35,931 nt of DNA from contig JAFUXG010000032.1 in assembly GCA_017470935.1 (NCBI GenBank), positions 1-35,931 on the forward strand, given 5' to 3'. Of this stretch, positions 25,674 to 33,139 are shown piece by piece. Below the pieces are notes generated by a model. That model was not told the DNA's origin. It was given only the letters and a program-made list of their open reading frames with translations, and did no database searches. Each line of letters begins with the position of its first letter. Within the stretch, counting starts at the first letter, position 1. The translations under genes and the position numbers were made by a program. Source of the stretch: Lachnospiraceae bacterium. GTDB lineage: Bacteria; Bacillota; Clostridia; Lachnospirales; Lachnospiraceae.

Positions 25674-25702
25674 TTGCATTTATTATTCACTTCTGATAGA
25701 AT
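25674..25702 (+). promoter_or_regulatory. Sigma-A promoter of rpmB
   Basis: TTGCAT (25674-25679), 17 bases, TAGAAT (25697-25702), about 40 bases before the ribosome site. A TGCTTGC heptamer at 25671-25677, overlapping the -35, also occurs at the -35 of the divergent yloU promoter. Confidence 0.7.
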
Positions 25703-25750
25703 TGACGTGTTGCGTACCGAAAGGTTAATATTTTCAAGGAGGTGTCAGCT

Positions 25751-25936
25751 GTGGCAAAGTGTGCAATATGTGATAAGGGCGCTCATTTCGGAATCAAAGT
25801 GAGTCATTCTCATAGAAGATCTAACAAGATGTGGAAGTCAAACATTAAGAAGGTTAAAGCCAATGTTAATGGTACACCTAAGAGAATCTATGTTTGTACA
25901 TCATGCCTGCGTTCAGGCAAGGTTGAGAGAGCCTAA
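25751..25936 (+). CDS. rpmB: 50S ribosomal protein L28, zinc-ribbon form
   Basis: L28 is a small protein of the large ribosomal subunit. The 61-residue product begins AKCAICDKG and ends with YVCTSCLRSGKVERA. The two Cys pairs (CAIC and CTSC) mark the zinc-binding form; many bacteria also keep a zinc-free copy. The start is GTG at 25751, eight bases after AAGGAGG; a GTG at 25742 lies within that site and is rejected. It has its own promoter and a strong terminator, and it is divergent from yloU-fakA, the Bacillus arrangement. Confidence 0.97.
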   Translation: MAKCAICDKGAHFGIKVSHSHRRSNKMWKSNIKKVKANVNGTPKRIYVCTSCLRSGKVERA

Positions 25937-25966
25937 GCTTATTAATACATTAATGTATATTACTTA

Positions 25967-26003
25967 AAAATAGTACTGCTTTTTTGCGCAGTACTATTTT
26001 TTT
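25967..26003. terminator. Rho-independent terminator of rpmB, probably bidirectional
   Basis: AAAATAGTACTGC (25967-25979) and GCAGTACTATTTT (25988-26000) form a 13-base stem with an eight-base loop, followed by further T residues. On the minus strand the stem is followed by TTTTT, so it can also stop transcripts from the gerW side. Confidence 0.92.
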
Positions 26004-26077
26004 GATATTGACTATCCCATATACTCTTTTCTTATATCTACATCAATATATTATATTAACATTAATAATATCATGCT

Positions 26078-26215
26078 TTAACATCTGCAAAACAAAACGT
26101 ATGCTATAACCAGTGCTAACACCAGCACTAAGAAATTCCAGAATCCCTTTAGCAGAAAATCCGCAATCATTCCCACTGCAAACCAAAAAAAAGCAAAGCC
26201 CCATACCCGTTTCAT
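26078..26215 (-). CDS. Possible 45-residue membrane protein downstream of gerW
   Basis: The stretch between gerW and the rpmB terminator contains a short minus-strand frame: MKRVWGFAFFWFAVG, then MIADFLLKG and a hydrophobic segment ending VLFCRC. It reads as two membrane helices with a short loop, which is not expected from random AT-rich DNA. The frame stays open upstream for another 20 or so codons (KWEHFNEK, then a Lys/Leu-rich part), but those have no ATG; a TTG lies six codons before the ATG. No good ribosome site precedes any start, so translation may be coupled to gerW, whose stop is 75 bases upstream. I do not recognise the family. Confidence 0.5.
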   Translation of the reverse strand: MKRVWGFAFFWFAVGMIADFLLKGFWNFLVLVLALVIAYVLFCRC

Positions 26216-26289
26216 ATATGCAACCAGTTTCAACTTGCTATAAAACAGTATATGCGGCTTTTCATTAAAATGTTCCCACTTATTATAAA

Positions 26290-26691
26290 TTATTCATTTT
26301 CTACAATCTCTTCTACAGCCTTATCAATCTCCGGTGAATTGAGATCCACATCCCCATCCTTCTTCTTGAATCTTTCAATGACCTCCGGAAGCATATCAAG
26401 CACCTTTGTAATAGTATCCTGGTTCTTGACATTTACAAGCCTTATCTGGTCACCATGGATCACAAGCACAGCACTTGGCGACATCTTTCCTCCCATACCG
26501 CCTGCACCATTGTTCTTCTGCTCCCCTGCAAACGCGCCTGCAGCCACGCCGAAGCTCACATCCACCAGCGGAAGAATTATGGTATCTCCTACATTCTTTG
26601 GCTCTCCCACCACAGTTTTTGTTGTAAGAAACTTGTCCATTCCCTGAAAAAGTGAACCTACTGTTGTATTAAAATCATTATTTGCCATCAT
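26290..26691 (-). CDS. ytfJ: GerW/YtfJ family sporulation protein
   Basis: YtfJ (GerW) is a forespore protein needed for normal spore germination in Bacillus; its biochemical role is not settled. The 133-residue product matches the family: GSLFQGMDKFLTTKTVVGEP at the start, then ILPLVDVSFGVAAGAFAG, a Gly-rich loop GAGGMGGKMSPSAVLVI and a charged C-terminus. It follows the DUF2953 gene by nine bases; in Bacillus ytfI (DUF2953) and ytfJ are likewise adjacent. Two ATG codons are in tandem, five and eight bases after AGGAGG; either may be used. Confidence 0.93.
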   Translation of the reverse strand: MMANNDFNTTVGSLFQGMDKFLTTKTVVGEPKNVGDTIILPLVDVSFGVAAGAFAGEQKNNGAGGMGGKMSPSAVLVIHGDQIRLVNVKNQDTITKVLDMLPEVIERFKKKDGDVDLNSPEIDKAVEEIVENE

Positions 26692-26700
26692 TAAATCCTC

Positions 26701-27822
26701 CTAAGCCTCTGCTATAGTTTTTACTCTCTTTACAACCATCATTAGATTTTTATTAAATAAGACCTTAAGCGCAATCCTTGCAAAGGACCAAAGCCTTATT
26801 TTCCCATATCCTTTAAGTAATCCTTCAATTACCTGCCTTTCAAAATCAGGTCTTATATCAAGAAATCCGTCATATAAGGGAAGGACTGTGGCAAGTCCTC
26901 CAAGTATCTCACCTGTTGTTGCAGGATCATCCAATCCGAAATGAACCCTTCCTTCTACATGCTGGGGCTTTATGGCCATCAATATTTCCTTGATATACCT
27001 TATCACATCTTCCTTTGCCTTATCAAATCTTTTGCTCTTATATACCTTTATAAGACTATCCTTCTTCTTGTTAAGCTTTGAAAGCTTTTGTTTTATATCT
27101 GCATATTTTTTCTTTATCATTTCCACCTTTTCATCTATCTTAGAAGAAAGCGGTCTGTTGTCTTTTTCTTTTTTTATTTTCTTTGGCTTATGCTTCTTAT
27201 TGGTATCCCTTTCATCCTTATCTTCTGTATCCATAGCACCTGCTGTATCTACAGAATCTGCAACATCCATAGCACCTGCTGTATCTGTGCTCTCTATGCT
27301 AATATCCTTTATGTCTGCTGCAGCTTCCTGCTTTTCTATCCCATCTGTGCCATATTTTTTTATTTCTTCTATATCATTATTATATCCATTATCATCTATC
27401 CCAACATCTGCATAAGAGTTTGCCGCCATATCATTATTCACTCCGCCAGGACCATTTCCATCGGAATCATTTCCTCCTGTACCAATTCCTTCGGAATCAT
27501 TTCCTCCTGTACCAATTCCTTCGGAATCATTTCCCCCTGCAATCTTTCTTCCAAGCCAGGAAAGCCTTACTCCAGTGTTGGTCATTACCACTCCCCCAAG
27601 AGCCCTTATTGTATATTGCAGCCCATTCTCCTTAAATGTCACCTGGGCGTTAAGTCCCACAGGCGCATACTTTACAACTGCCAGCACATCCGGATTTTCA
27701 AAGTATTCTGCTGAGAAACGATATCTTATGGGGACAAGCAGCACCAAAGCCAATATTAATATTATAAGGATAAGGATCACCAGAAGAATTATTCCGACGA
27801 CCTTTAATATTGTAAGTATCAT
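26701..27822 (-). CDS. ytfI: DUF2953 membrane protein (YtfI-like)
   Basis: The product has one N-terminal membrane segment (about residues 5-32), then a domain beginning LLVPIRYRFSAEYFENPDVLA, typical of DUF2953. The C-terminus has the conserved HVEGRVHFGLDDPATTGEILGG stretch. Between these lies a long low-complexity insert, about residues 95-260. It contains Gly/Asn/Asp/Ser repeats encoded by a 30-base tandem repeat, a second repeated DTAGAMD stretch, and a Lys-rich part. This makes the protein (373 residues) longer than Bacillus YtfI. Adjacent to gerW/ytfJ, its usual partner. Function unknown, presumably sporulation-related. Confidence 0.86.
   Translation of the reverse strand: MILTILKVVGIILLVILILIILILALVLLVPIRYRFSAEYFENPDVLAVVKYAPVGLNAQVTFKENGLQYTIRALGGVVMTNTGVRLSWLGRKIAGGNDSEGIGTGGNDSEGIGTGGNDSDGNGPGGVNNDMAANSYADVGIDDNGYNNDIEEIKKYGTDGIEKQEAAADIKDISIESTDTAGAMDVADSVDTAGAMDTEDKDERDTNKKHKPKKIKKEKDNRPLSSKIDEKVEMIKKKYADIKQKLSKLNKKKDSLIKVYKSKRFDKAKEDVIRYIKEILMAIKPQHVEGRVHFGLDDPATTGEILGGLATVLPLYDGFLDIRPDFERQVIEGLLKGYGKIRLWSFARIALKVLFNKNLMMVVKRVKTIAEA
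27461..27540. repeat. 30-base tandem repeat inside the DUF2953 gene
   Basis: Two exact 30-base copies (27461-27490 and 27491-27520) and a partial third (27521-27540) encode GGNDSEGIGT units. The unit length is a multiple of three, so copy number can vary without a frameshift. Confidence 0.9.
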
Positions 27823-27890
27823 AAAAGCTCCTTGTTATCTGCAATGATCGATCACCTTCTATATATACGATAATATGTCATGCTTTCTGT

Positions 27891-28232
27891 TCAACTATCG
27901 GTTCCGCCTTCAAAATAATCTATTAACGAATGCCTTCCGCCACTTATAGCATTTACTCCCACATCCTTCACAATGCGTTCCACAAGGGAAAAGGCATCCT
28001 CCTTGGATTTTGCAATGCCGATAACTGTGACATCATCATCAAGCTTCTTATATATTGGCAGCAGAAACTCAGGATATCTGTATATTTCCAAAACTCCGTC
28101 ATCTGTAAGAGGAAGGGTTATCAAAAAAATCCCCGCCATTATTTTCCCATGCTTTATCTTACTCTTTACAGCCTTTAATTTCTTCTCGGAGAAGCCATCA
28201 CTATATAATTTCTCACAAAAATGAAACTTCAC
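27891..28232 (-). CDS. Conserved hypothetical protein, 113 residues
   Basis: I do not recognise the family. The protein is small, mixed alpha/beta by appearance and basic in the first third (SEKKLKAVKSKIKHGK). It then has ITLPLTDDGVLEIYRYPEFLLPIYKK and a GIAKSKEDAFSLVERIV helix. There is no signal peptide, membrane segment or Cys cluster. The start is GTG, four bases after GGGTGG. It lies 15 bases after the 471-residue gene and 68 before the DUF2953 gene, so it belongs to the same minus-strand run. The coding assignment is supported by close packing and ordinary amino acid composition. Confidence 0.75.
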   Translation of the reverse strand: MKFHFCEKLYSDGFSEKKLKAVKSKIKHGKIMAGIFLITLPLTDDGVLEIYRYPEFLLPIYKKLDDDVTVIGIAKSKEDAFSLVERIVKDVGVNAISGGRHSLIDYFEGGTDS

Positions 28233-28247
28233 TTTTCCACCCGCCTA

Positions 28248-29663
28248 TTATTCCTCAGCCATCATCTCGTCAAGAAGCTTTGCACACGCCATAAGCTCAC
28301 TCTCATTGCTGCAATGGGAAAGACTGTGTTCAATGTAATCCTTTATCTCAGAAATAGAATTAAACAGCACCGGCATATTAGAGAAAACTGCTCCCATTAC
28401 AGCCCGGTTGACTTCCTTGGGATGGCTCTCAAAAAATTTTCCAAAGGCTTCCACTAATTCATCCCTCTTGCCTGCAATATATTCCGGACCGGCAGTCTTA
28501 CTATCCTCAACGCTATCCTTAAGATCAACGAAAAGACTGTTAGCCATAAGCTTAGAGATCATTTCAAGCCTTTTAAAAAGCTCATCTGCCATTATCCAGG
28601 AAATATCATCCTCTGCATCCTCTAACACATCCGGAAGTACAGCCTCAAAGGAAAGTATATCCTCCCCTAACTGCTCCTGGACACCCTCGATAAGCTCAAA
28701 GCCTTCATCCACCGAGGATGGTATCTCACTCCGGGCTATATAAGCATCATGAAGCTTTGCTATCATTGAAGTGCATGCTGCAACTGATGCATTATCGTTG
28801 CTCTCATATGGCATCGCCAGCAATACGGAATAAAGGGCATTCACGATCTCCATGAGCAGAAGATGGTTACTTACGGTATCCGTTAAATGTACGGTTGTAA
28901 ACGAAAACTGCTCCATTATTGCTTGATATGTCTCCAAAGAAAGCTTCTTATAATCAGTATTATCAAGCTGTTCAATAAGCCTGTATACCTCAGGATAAAG
29001 CTTGCCGTACCCCTCAGGCTTTTCAAGAACGGCTGTGGACTTCATCATATCCGTAAAGCTGTCAACAGAGGATACATCTGATCCATTGTAAATGTTAAGG
29101 GTATCATTCAGATAATCATAAAACTTGCTCTTTGTCATTCTTATGGGCAGCTGGGCTGTCACCATCTGTACCTTGCTGTTGATCACCATTTTATCATTAT
29201 CATTAAATATATATTTGAACAGTCTTTCTGAAAGGCTGTCCACATTCACATCATATGTTGCTCCCGTGATTCCGTACTCTATGCGGTTTAATACATACTC
29301 ATAAATCTGCAGCGCATCTGTATATGCAGTAAGCACCACCATACGGTCTGTAAGCTCACCCCGGAGAGCATCCAGACGCTTTATTAGATCATCATAATCA
29401 ATGGAAGCAGCATCATCCATTTTCATCAGTGATTCATATATAATAGTGTGTACCTGCTCTATGGTTTCATTAAGAGGCTCATCTGATATAACGCTGCCCC
29501 CTTCATCAAAAACCTCCTTCATGGTATAGTAATTAAGCACAAGTCTTATAAGGCTATACTCATATGCTGAATTAATATATGCATTTCCGTATGCTGGAAG
29601 ATTGGCTTCTAAATCCCTATGCCTCTTGATCTCTTTAATTATTCGTCTGTCCTCTGTATTCAT
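28248..29663 (-). CDS. Uncharacterised helical protein, 471 residues
   Basis: No family is recognised. The protein appears almost wholly alpha-helical and acidic, with no signal peptide and no membrane segment, so it is probably cytoplasmic. Features include an N-terminal charged helix (NTEDRRIIKEIKRHRDLEANL), a middle part with ITGATYDVNVDSLSERLFKYIFN, QLPIRMTKSKFYDYLNDTLNIY and a C-terminal region with SHPKEVNRAVMGAVFSNMPVL. The ribosome site is weak (AAGGA). It precedes the 113-residue hypothetical gene by 15 bases and follows the rhomboid-fold gene after a 110-base AT-rich gap with short TTAT-type repeats. The neighbours suggest a possible envelope or sporulation link, but this is only context. 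Confidence 0.8.
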   Translation of the reverse strand: MNTEDRRIIKEIKRHRDLEANLPAYGNAYINSAYEYSLIRLVLNYYTMKEVFDEGGSVISDEPLNETIEQVHTIIYESLMKMDDAASIDYDDLIKRLDALRGELTDRMVVLTAYTDALQIYEYVLNRIEYGITGATYDVNVDSLSERLFKYIFNDNDKMVINSKVQMVTAQLPIRMTKSKFYDYLNDTLNIYNGSDVSSVDSFTDMMKSTAVLEKPEGYGKLYPEVYRLIEQLDNTDYKKLSLETYQAIMEQFSFTTVHLTDTVSNHLLLMEIVNALYSVLLAMPYESNDNASVAACTSMIAKLHDAYIARSEIPSSVDEGFELIEGVQEQLGEDILSFEAVLPDVLEDAEDDISWIMADELFKRLEMISKLMANSLFVDLKDSVEDSKTAGPEYIAGKRDELVEAFGKFFESHPKEVNRAVMGAVFSNMPVLFNSISEIKDYIEHSLSHCSNESELMACAKLLDEMMAEE

Positions 29664-29773
29664 TATCTTAGTCCTTATACTTTATCCTTATTATAGATAT
29701 TTTATCGTTATATTCTTATAATTAATAATAAACTCTTGCTTATCCTTATACTCTTATCTTTAACAGTAAGCTC

Positions 29774-30634
29774 TCACTTCTTGTGTTCATGTGTAAACAA
29801 ATGATTCTGGCAATACTCATAATTACCCTTACATCTTGAGCAGTACCTGAACTCAAGGGCAGGGTCATCCTCCTCAGTCCGCCCGCAGATAGCACATTTA
29901 TGCCTTGTGAGAAGCTGTGTTTGTCTGACCTCACGCTTATACTGTCTCTTTCTTCTCTTATGGGCAGGGGTAATTCTTGTCTTGCCCTTCATTGTAACAT
30001 AGAACAATATAAAGTTAAGCACAGACATGATCACTGTCACCATTCCGGTATAATACCCCATCATACCAAATCTCAATACCTCAACAATAAGATATGCAAT
30101 ATCAAGATAACCAAGCCATTTCACCTTGATTGGTATTATAAAATAATAAAGCACCTGCATATCCGGGAACATAAATGCATATGCAAGGAACATACTCATA
30201 CACAGATAATAGGTGGATGCACCATATAACCCATACTCATTGTAGAGACTAATAAGCTCCTGCTGTCCTGCCAATGCCATTATCCCATAGGCCGCCATTA
30301 TTCCTATATCGGTGAAAATGATTCCGGAGAGAATATATAAGGTGTATCTGAAATCTCCCCATGTATTTTCCAAGGTTCGTCCAACATAAAAATAAAACAT
30401 TAGCGTAATGATCACAAGAATACTAGCGCCGTAAGGCGGAATTATAACCCACGATATAAGACGGTATACCTGTCCATGCATTACCTTAATCGGATCCAAC
30501 GAGATAAGATTCATTGCCTCCGGTGCAAATATCTCTATCAGATATCCGAGAACAAATCCTCCTATCAGAATAAATGTAAGATTAGGTATTGCAAATTTCC
30601 CATACTTTCTTTCAAGCCTTGTAAAAAAATCCAT
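29774..30634 (-). CDS. Rhomboid-fold membrane protein with C-terminal zinc ribbon
   Basis: The first 215 residues contain six membrane segments and a rhomboid-like layout: HGQVYRLISWVIIPP (53-67), RTLENTWGDFRY and PIKVKWLGYLD (168-178). The catalytic motif is degenerate. The usual GxSG is GAST here (138-141), and no His is seen in the last segment, so it is probably an inactive rhomboid. A basic linker (217-240) leads to a zinc ribbon with CAIC (247-250) and CSRC (265-268) plus further Cys and His residues near the end. The tail is likely cytoplasmic. The gene lies between LysM and the 471-residue hypothetical. The function is unknown; the fold call is by motif. Confidence 0.75.
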   Translation of the reverse strand: MDFFTRLERKYGKFAIPNLTFILIGGFVLGYLIEIFAPEAMNLISLDPIKVMHGQVYRLISWVIIPPYGASILVIITLMFYFYVGRTLENTWGDFRYTLYILSGIIFTDIGIMAAYGIMALAGQQELISLYNEYGLYGASTYYLCMSMFLAYAFMFPDMQVLYYFIIPIKVKWLGYLDIAYLIVEVLRFGMMGYYTGMVTVIMSVLNFILFYVTMKGKTRITPAHKRRKRQYKREVRQTQLLTRHKCAICGRTEEDDPALEFRYCSRCKGNYEYCQNHLFTHEHKK

Positions 30635-30665
30635 ATTAAAACCATTCCTTTATATTAGTGATAAA

Positions 30666-30821
30666 TCACTTATTAAGAGCCGGTATCAAAACCTCATCTC
30701 CTATTTGCAGATTATACACATTAAGATAAGGATTTAAACGCATAATGTCAAATAACTTAACGTCATACTCTCTTGCCAGCCCGTAAAGTGTATCCCCTTT
30801 TTCTACTATATGAACTACCAT
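30666..30821 (-). CDS. Short LysM-domain protein, 51 residues
   Basis: A small gene lies in the gap between the rhomboid-fold gene and the lipoprotein gene. Its product is essentially one LysM domain: HIVEKGDTLYGLAREY, then DIMRLNPYLNVYNLQIGDEVLIPA. LysM domains bind N-acetylglucosamine-containing glycans such as peptidoglycan. There is no signal peptide, so it would stay inside the cell unless exported otherwise; short single-LysM proteins of this kind occur in Clostridia, some tied to spores. The ATG follows GGTGA at about five bases. It ends 32 bases before the rhomboid-fold gene, so the two may be co-transcribed. Confidence 0.88.
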   Translation of the reverse strand: MVVHIVEKGDTLYGLAREYDVKLFDIMRLNPYLNVYNLQIGDEVLIPALNK

Positions 30822-30890
30822 GCTATCACCATATAAATATTATATACTTTATTATATGAAGCTTGCATTTAAATGTTCATATATTAATGA

Positions 30891-31667
30891 TCATTGTTCA
30901 ATTATTCCAGCATCATCTGCGCTGCCGTCATCTGCTTCTGTGGCTTCCTCTGTGGCACTGCCCTCACCATCTGTCCCACCGGCTTTGGAGGCTGCATTAT
31001 CTGCACCTGATTCTTCCGTGGAGGCTTCATCTGTTATAGCCTCTGTAGCAGCTTCAGTTGTGACAGCCGGCTCTAATTCCTCGGGAATCAGCTTTATCTC
31101 ATAGGAATCTCCTTCAAACTTATCTTCGTAATACTCCTTGTAGCACAGAAGATATTCTGCCCTGTCAGCTACAGTAAAAAGTATTGTCTTGGTAATGCTT
31201 TCTCCCTGCCTCAATGTATATATATTATCCATATATTCAGCATTGCCAATTTCAGTGCTTCCAAAGCCTGTAATAGGATCACTGCTGTCATTCTCACTGA
31301 AATCCAATGTAAAATCAGATATACTCATGGGAAGATCCTTATCATAGGTATTAGTGATGGTAATCACCACCTCAAGATAGGTATTACCCTCATCAGCCAT
31401 ATACAGCCCATCCTGAAATTGGTATGTGGTGCATTTCTTGGCAGAATCCACAGTCATATCAAAAAACACTGTATTAACAGTCTTGCCAAGCTCTCCCTCA
31501 ATAAGTCCCCCATAGCTTCTGCCATCCTGGGATTTCATGGAGCCGTTAGCATCCGGTCTGTTGCCGCAGCCTGTAAGCATACAGAAAGCCAGCATAAGTA
31601 TCAGCATTCTGCTATAGACAAGCTTATATTTTACTGAATTATTAAAATTGTATTTAATATAAAACAT
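30891..31667 (-). CDS. DUF4352-like lipoprotein
   Basis: The N-terminus has a basic start, a hydrophobic stretch and the lipobox LTGC (residues 32-35), so the mature protein should be anchored to the outer face of the membrane. The middle (about 55-195) resembles the immunoglobulin-like DUF4352 fold: TVFFDMTVDSAKK, EGNTYLEVVITITNTYDKDLPMS and LRQGESITKTILFTV. The last 60 residues are acidic Thr/Ala/Glu repeats and look disordered. The start is uncertain; the ATG used has only an AGAG site, and an internal ATG 20 codons later (MLILMLAF) would still leave a full signal peptide. Function unknown. Confidence 0.8.
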   Translation of the reverse strand: MFYIKYNFNNSVKYKLVYSRMLILMLAFCMLTGCGNRPDANGSMKSQDGRSYGGLIEGELGKTVNTVFFDMTVDSAKKCTTYQFQDGLYMADEGNTYLEVVITITNTYDKDLPMSISDFTLDFSENDSSDPITGFGSTEIGNAEYMDNIYTLRQGESITKTILFTVADRAEYLLCYKEYYEDKFEGDSYEIKLIPEELEPAVTTEAATEAITDEASTEESGADNAASKAGGTDGEGSATEEATEADDGSADDAGIIEQ

Positions 31668-31755
31668 CTCTCTCTACTTCCATTTTTTTAATCTAATTAA
31701 GCAAAACATCTCTTTAAGTACTAATAATCTCAAAGCTTTTCCCGTATATGCATTT

Positions 31756-32184
31756 TTATACATGCAAATACTGTATCATACCAGGTCCTAGTGAATCAGT
31801 TGGTCTTGCAATAAAGCCATGCTTCTCATAAAAGTGTTCCCTCCCCTTTGCGCACATAAGACAGAACATCATCTCAGTACCATTTTCCCCTATGTCCTTT
31901 ACATATTCCGTAAGCTTATTAAGGATCAATGAGCCAACACCCTTATTTTGATATTCTGGAAGAACAATAAGATCCTGTACATAACAGATCACTGCACCAT
32001 CTCCAACTATTCTTCCCATTCCTACCAATCTGTCATTATCATATGCGCCCACAGTATACAAGCTGTTTTCCAGCGCCTTTGATGCCTGGGCTTCCGATAA
32101 TATCTTCCATTTAACTGCATGCCGTATTTCAAGATATTCTTGAAGCTTTATTTCATTTAATCTAATTAATATATCTGTATCCAA
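31756..32184 (-). CDS. GNAT family N-acetyltransferase
   Basis: The 142-residue product has the GNAT fold signature. The acetyl-CoA loop is VLPEYQNKGVGSLILNKL, preceded by the strand AVICYVQDLIV, and the C-terminus has GREHFYEKHGFIARP. The substrate cannot be told from the sequence. The start is a TTG; the frame has no ATG upstream before a stop, and AAAGGA lies somewhat far upstream. It lies 106 bases after hisF and 88 before the DUF4352 gene, with no clear functional tie to either. Confidence 0.88.
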   Translation of the reverse strand: MDTDILIRLNEIKLQEYLEIRHAVKWKILSEAQASKALENSLYTVGAYDNDRLVGMGRIVGDGAVICYVQDLIVLPEYQNKGVGSLILNKLTEYVKDIGENGTEMMFCLMCAKGREHFYEKHGFIARPTDSLGPGMIQYLHV

Positions 32185-32290
32185 TTTTGATATGTTTCCT
32201 TTGTCATAGTCTTTATAAGCTTAATAATTGCTATATTCCTGCCGCACTAAAGCTTGCTTATGTCAATATATACATATGTATGTAATATCT

Positions 32291-33052
32291 TTACATCCTT
32301 ACAGGTACTTCCTTACCCTTAAGGTAATTCTTTAAATCCATTATTTCCAATTCCTTGTAATGAAACAAAGATGCCGCAAGCGCCGCGTCAGCCTTGCCCT
32401 TTGTAAGGGCATCATAAAAGTGCTCCTTCTCTCCGGCACCGCCTGAAGCAATAACCGGTATTGAAACAGCCTCACTAATTGCAGCGGTAAGCTCAATATC
32501 ATAGCCTGCCTTTGTTCCGTCGCAGTCCATGCTTGTAAGAAGTATCTCTCCGGCACCTAATCCCTCAGCCTTAACTGCCCATTCCACAGCATCAAGACCT
32601 ACATCAATTCTTCCGCCATTTTTATATACATTCCATCCGCTTCCGTCAGTGCGCCTTTTGGCGTCAATGGCAACTACAACACACTGGCTGCCAAACTTAT
32701 CAGCCGCTTCACCGATAAGCTCCGGACGATTGATGGCTGCCGAATTAACAGATATCTTGTCGGCACCCTCTCTAAGTATTGCCTTAAAGTCATCCACTGT
32801 TCTTATTCCGCCTCCAACGGTAAATGGAATAAAAACTGTCTCAGCCACTCTCCTTACCATATCTATAACAATATTCCTGGCATCAGAGGATGCAGTAATA
32901 TCTAAAAAAACCAGTTCATCTGCCCCTGCCTTGTCATATGCCTTTGCAACCTCAACAGGATCGCCTGCATCTCTTAGATTAACAAAATTAATACCCTTTA
33001 CAACCCTTCCCCCGGTAACATCCAGACATGGGATTATTCTTTTCGTATGCAT
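32291..33052 (-). CDS. hisF: Imidazole glycerol phosphate synthase, cyclase subunit HisF
   Basis: HisF is the (beta/alpha)8 cyclase half of the enzyme that uses ammonia from HisH to convert PRFAR to imidazole glycerol phosphate and AICAR, linking histidine and purine synthesis. The 253-residue protein starts [12 protein letters not shown], and both catalytic aspartates are present at residues 11 and 130 (IDAKRR). Phosphate-binding loops such as TVGGGIRT are intact. It follows hisH by 87 bases. No other histidine gene is in the window; hisA, often between hisH and hisF, is absent. Confidence 0.97.
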   Translation of the reverse strand: MHTKRIIPCLDVTGGRVVKGINFVNLRDAGDPVEVAKAYDKAGADELVFLDITASSDARNIVIDMVRRVAETVFIPFTVGGGIRTVDDFKAILREGADKISVNSAAINRPELIGEAADKFGSQCVVVAIDAKRRTDGSGWNVYKNGGRIDVGLDAVEWAVKAEGLGAGEILLTSMDCDGTKAGYDIELTAAISEAVSIPVIASGGAGEKEHFYDALTKGKADAALAASLFHYKELEIMDLKNYLKGKEVPVRM

Positions 33053-33139
33053 ATATTACTCCTTCAATATATCCGATAAACACATACCGGACAATCACAT
33101 ATCTATAATAATCATATATTCTCTATACAATATATCAGT

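Noticed and set aside
29664-29773. Short TTATCCTTATACT-type repeats between the 471-residue gene and the rhomboid-fold gene
   Set aside because: They look like low-complexity AT-rich slippage; no regular spacing or dyad was found.
32262-32276. ATACATATGTAT palindrome between hisF and the GNAT gene as a terminator or operator
   Set aside because: It is a short AT-only palindrome without T-run or promoter association, expected by chance in such DNA.
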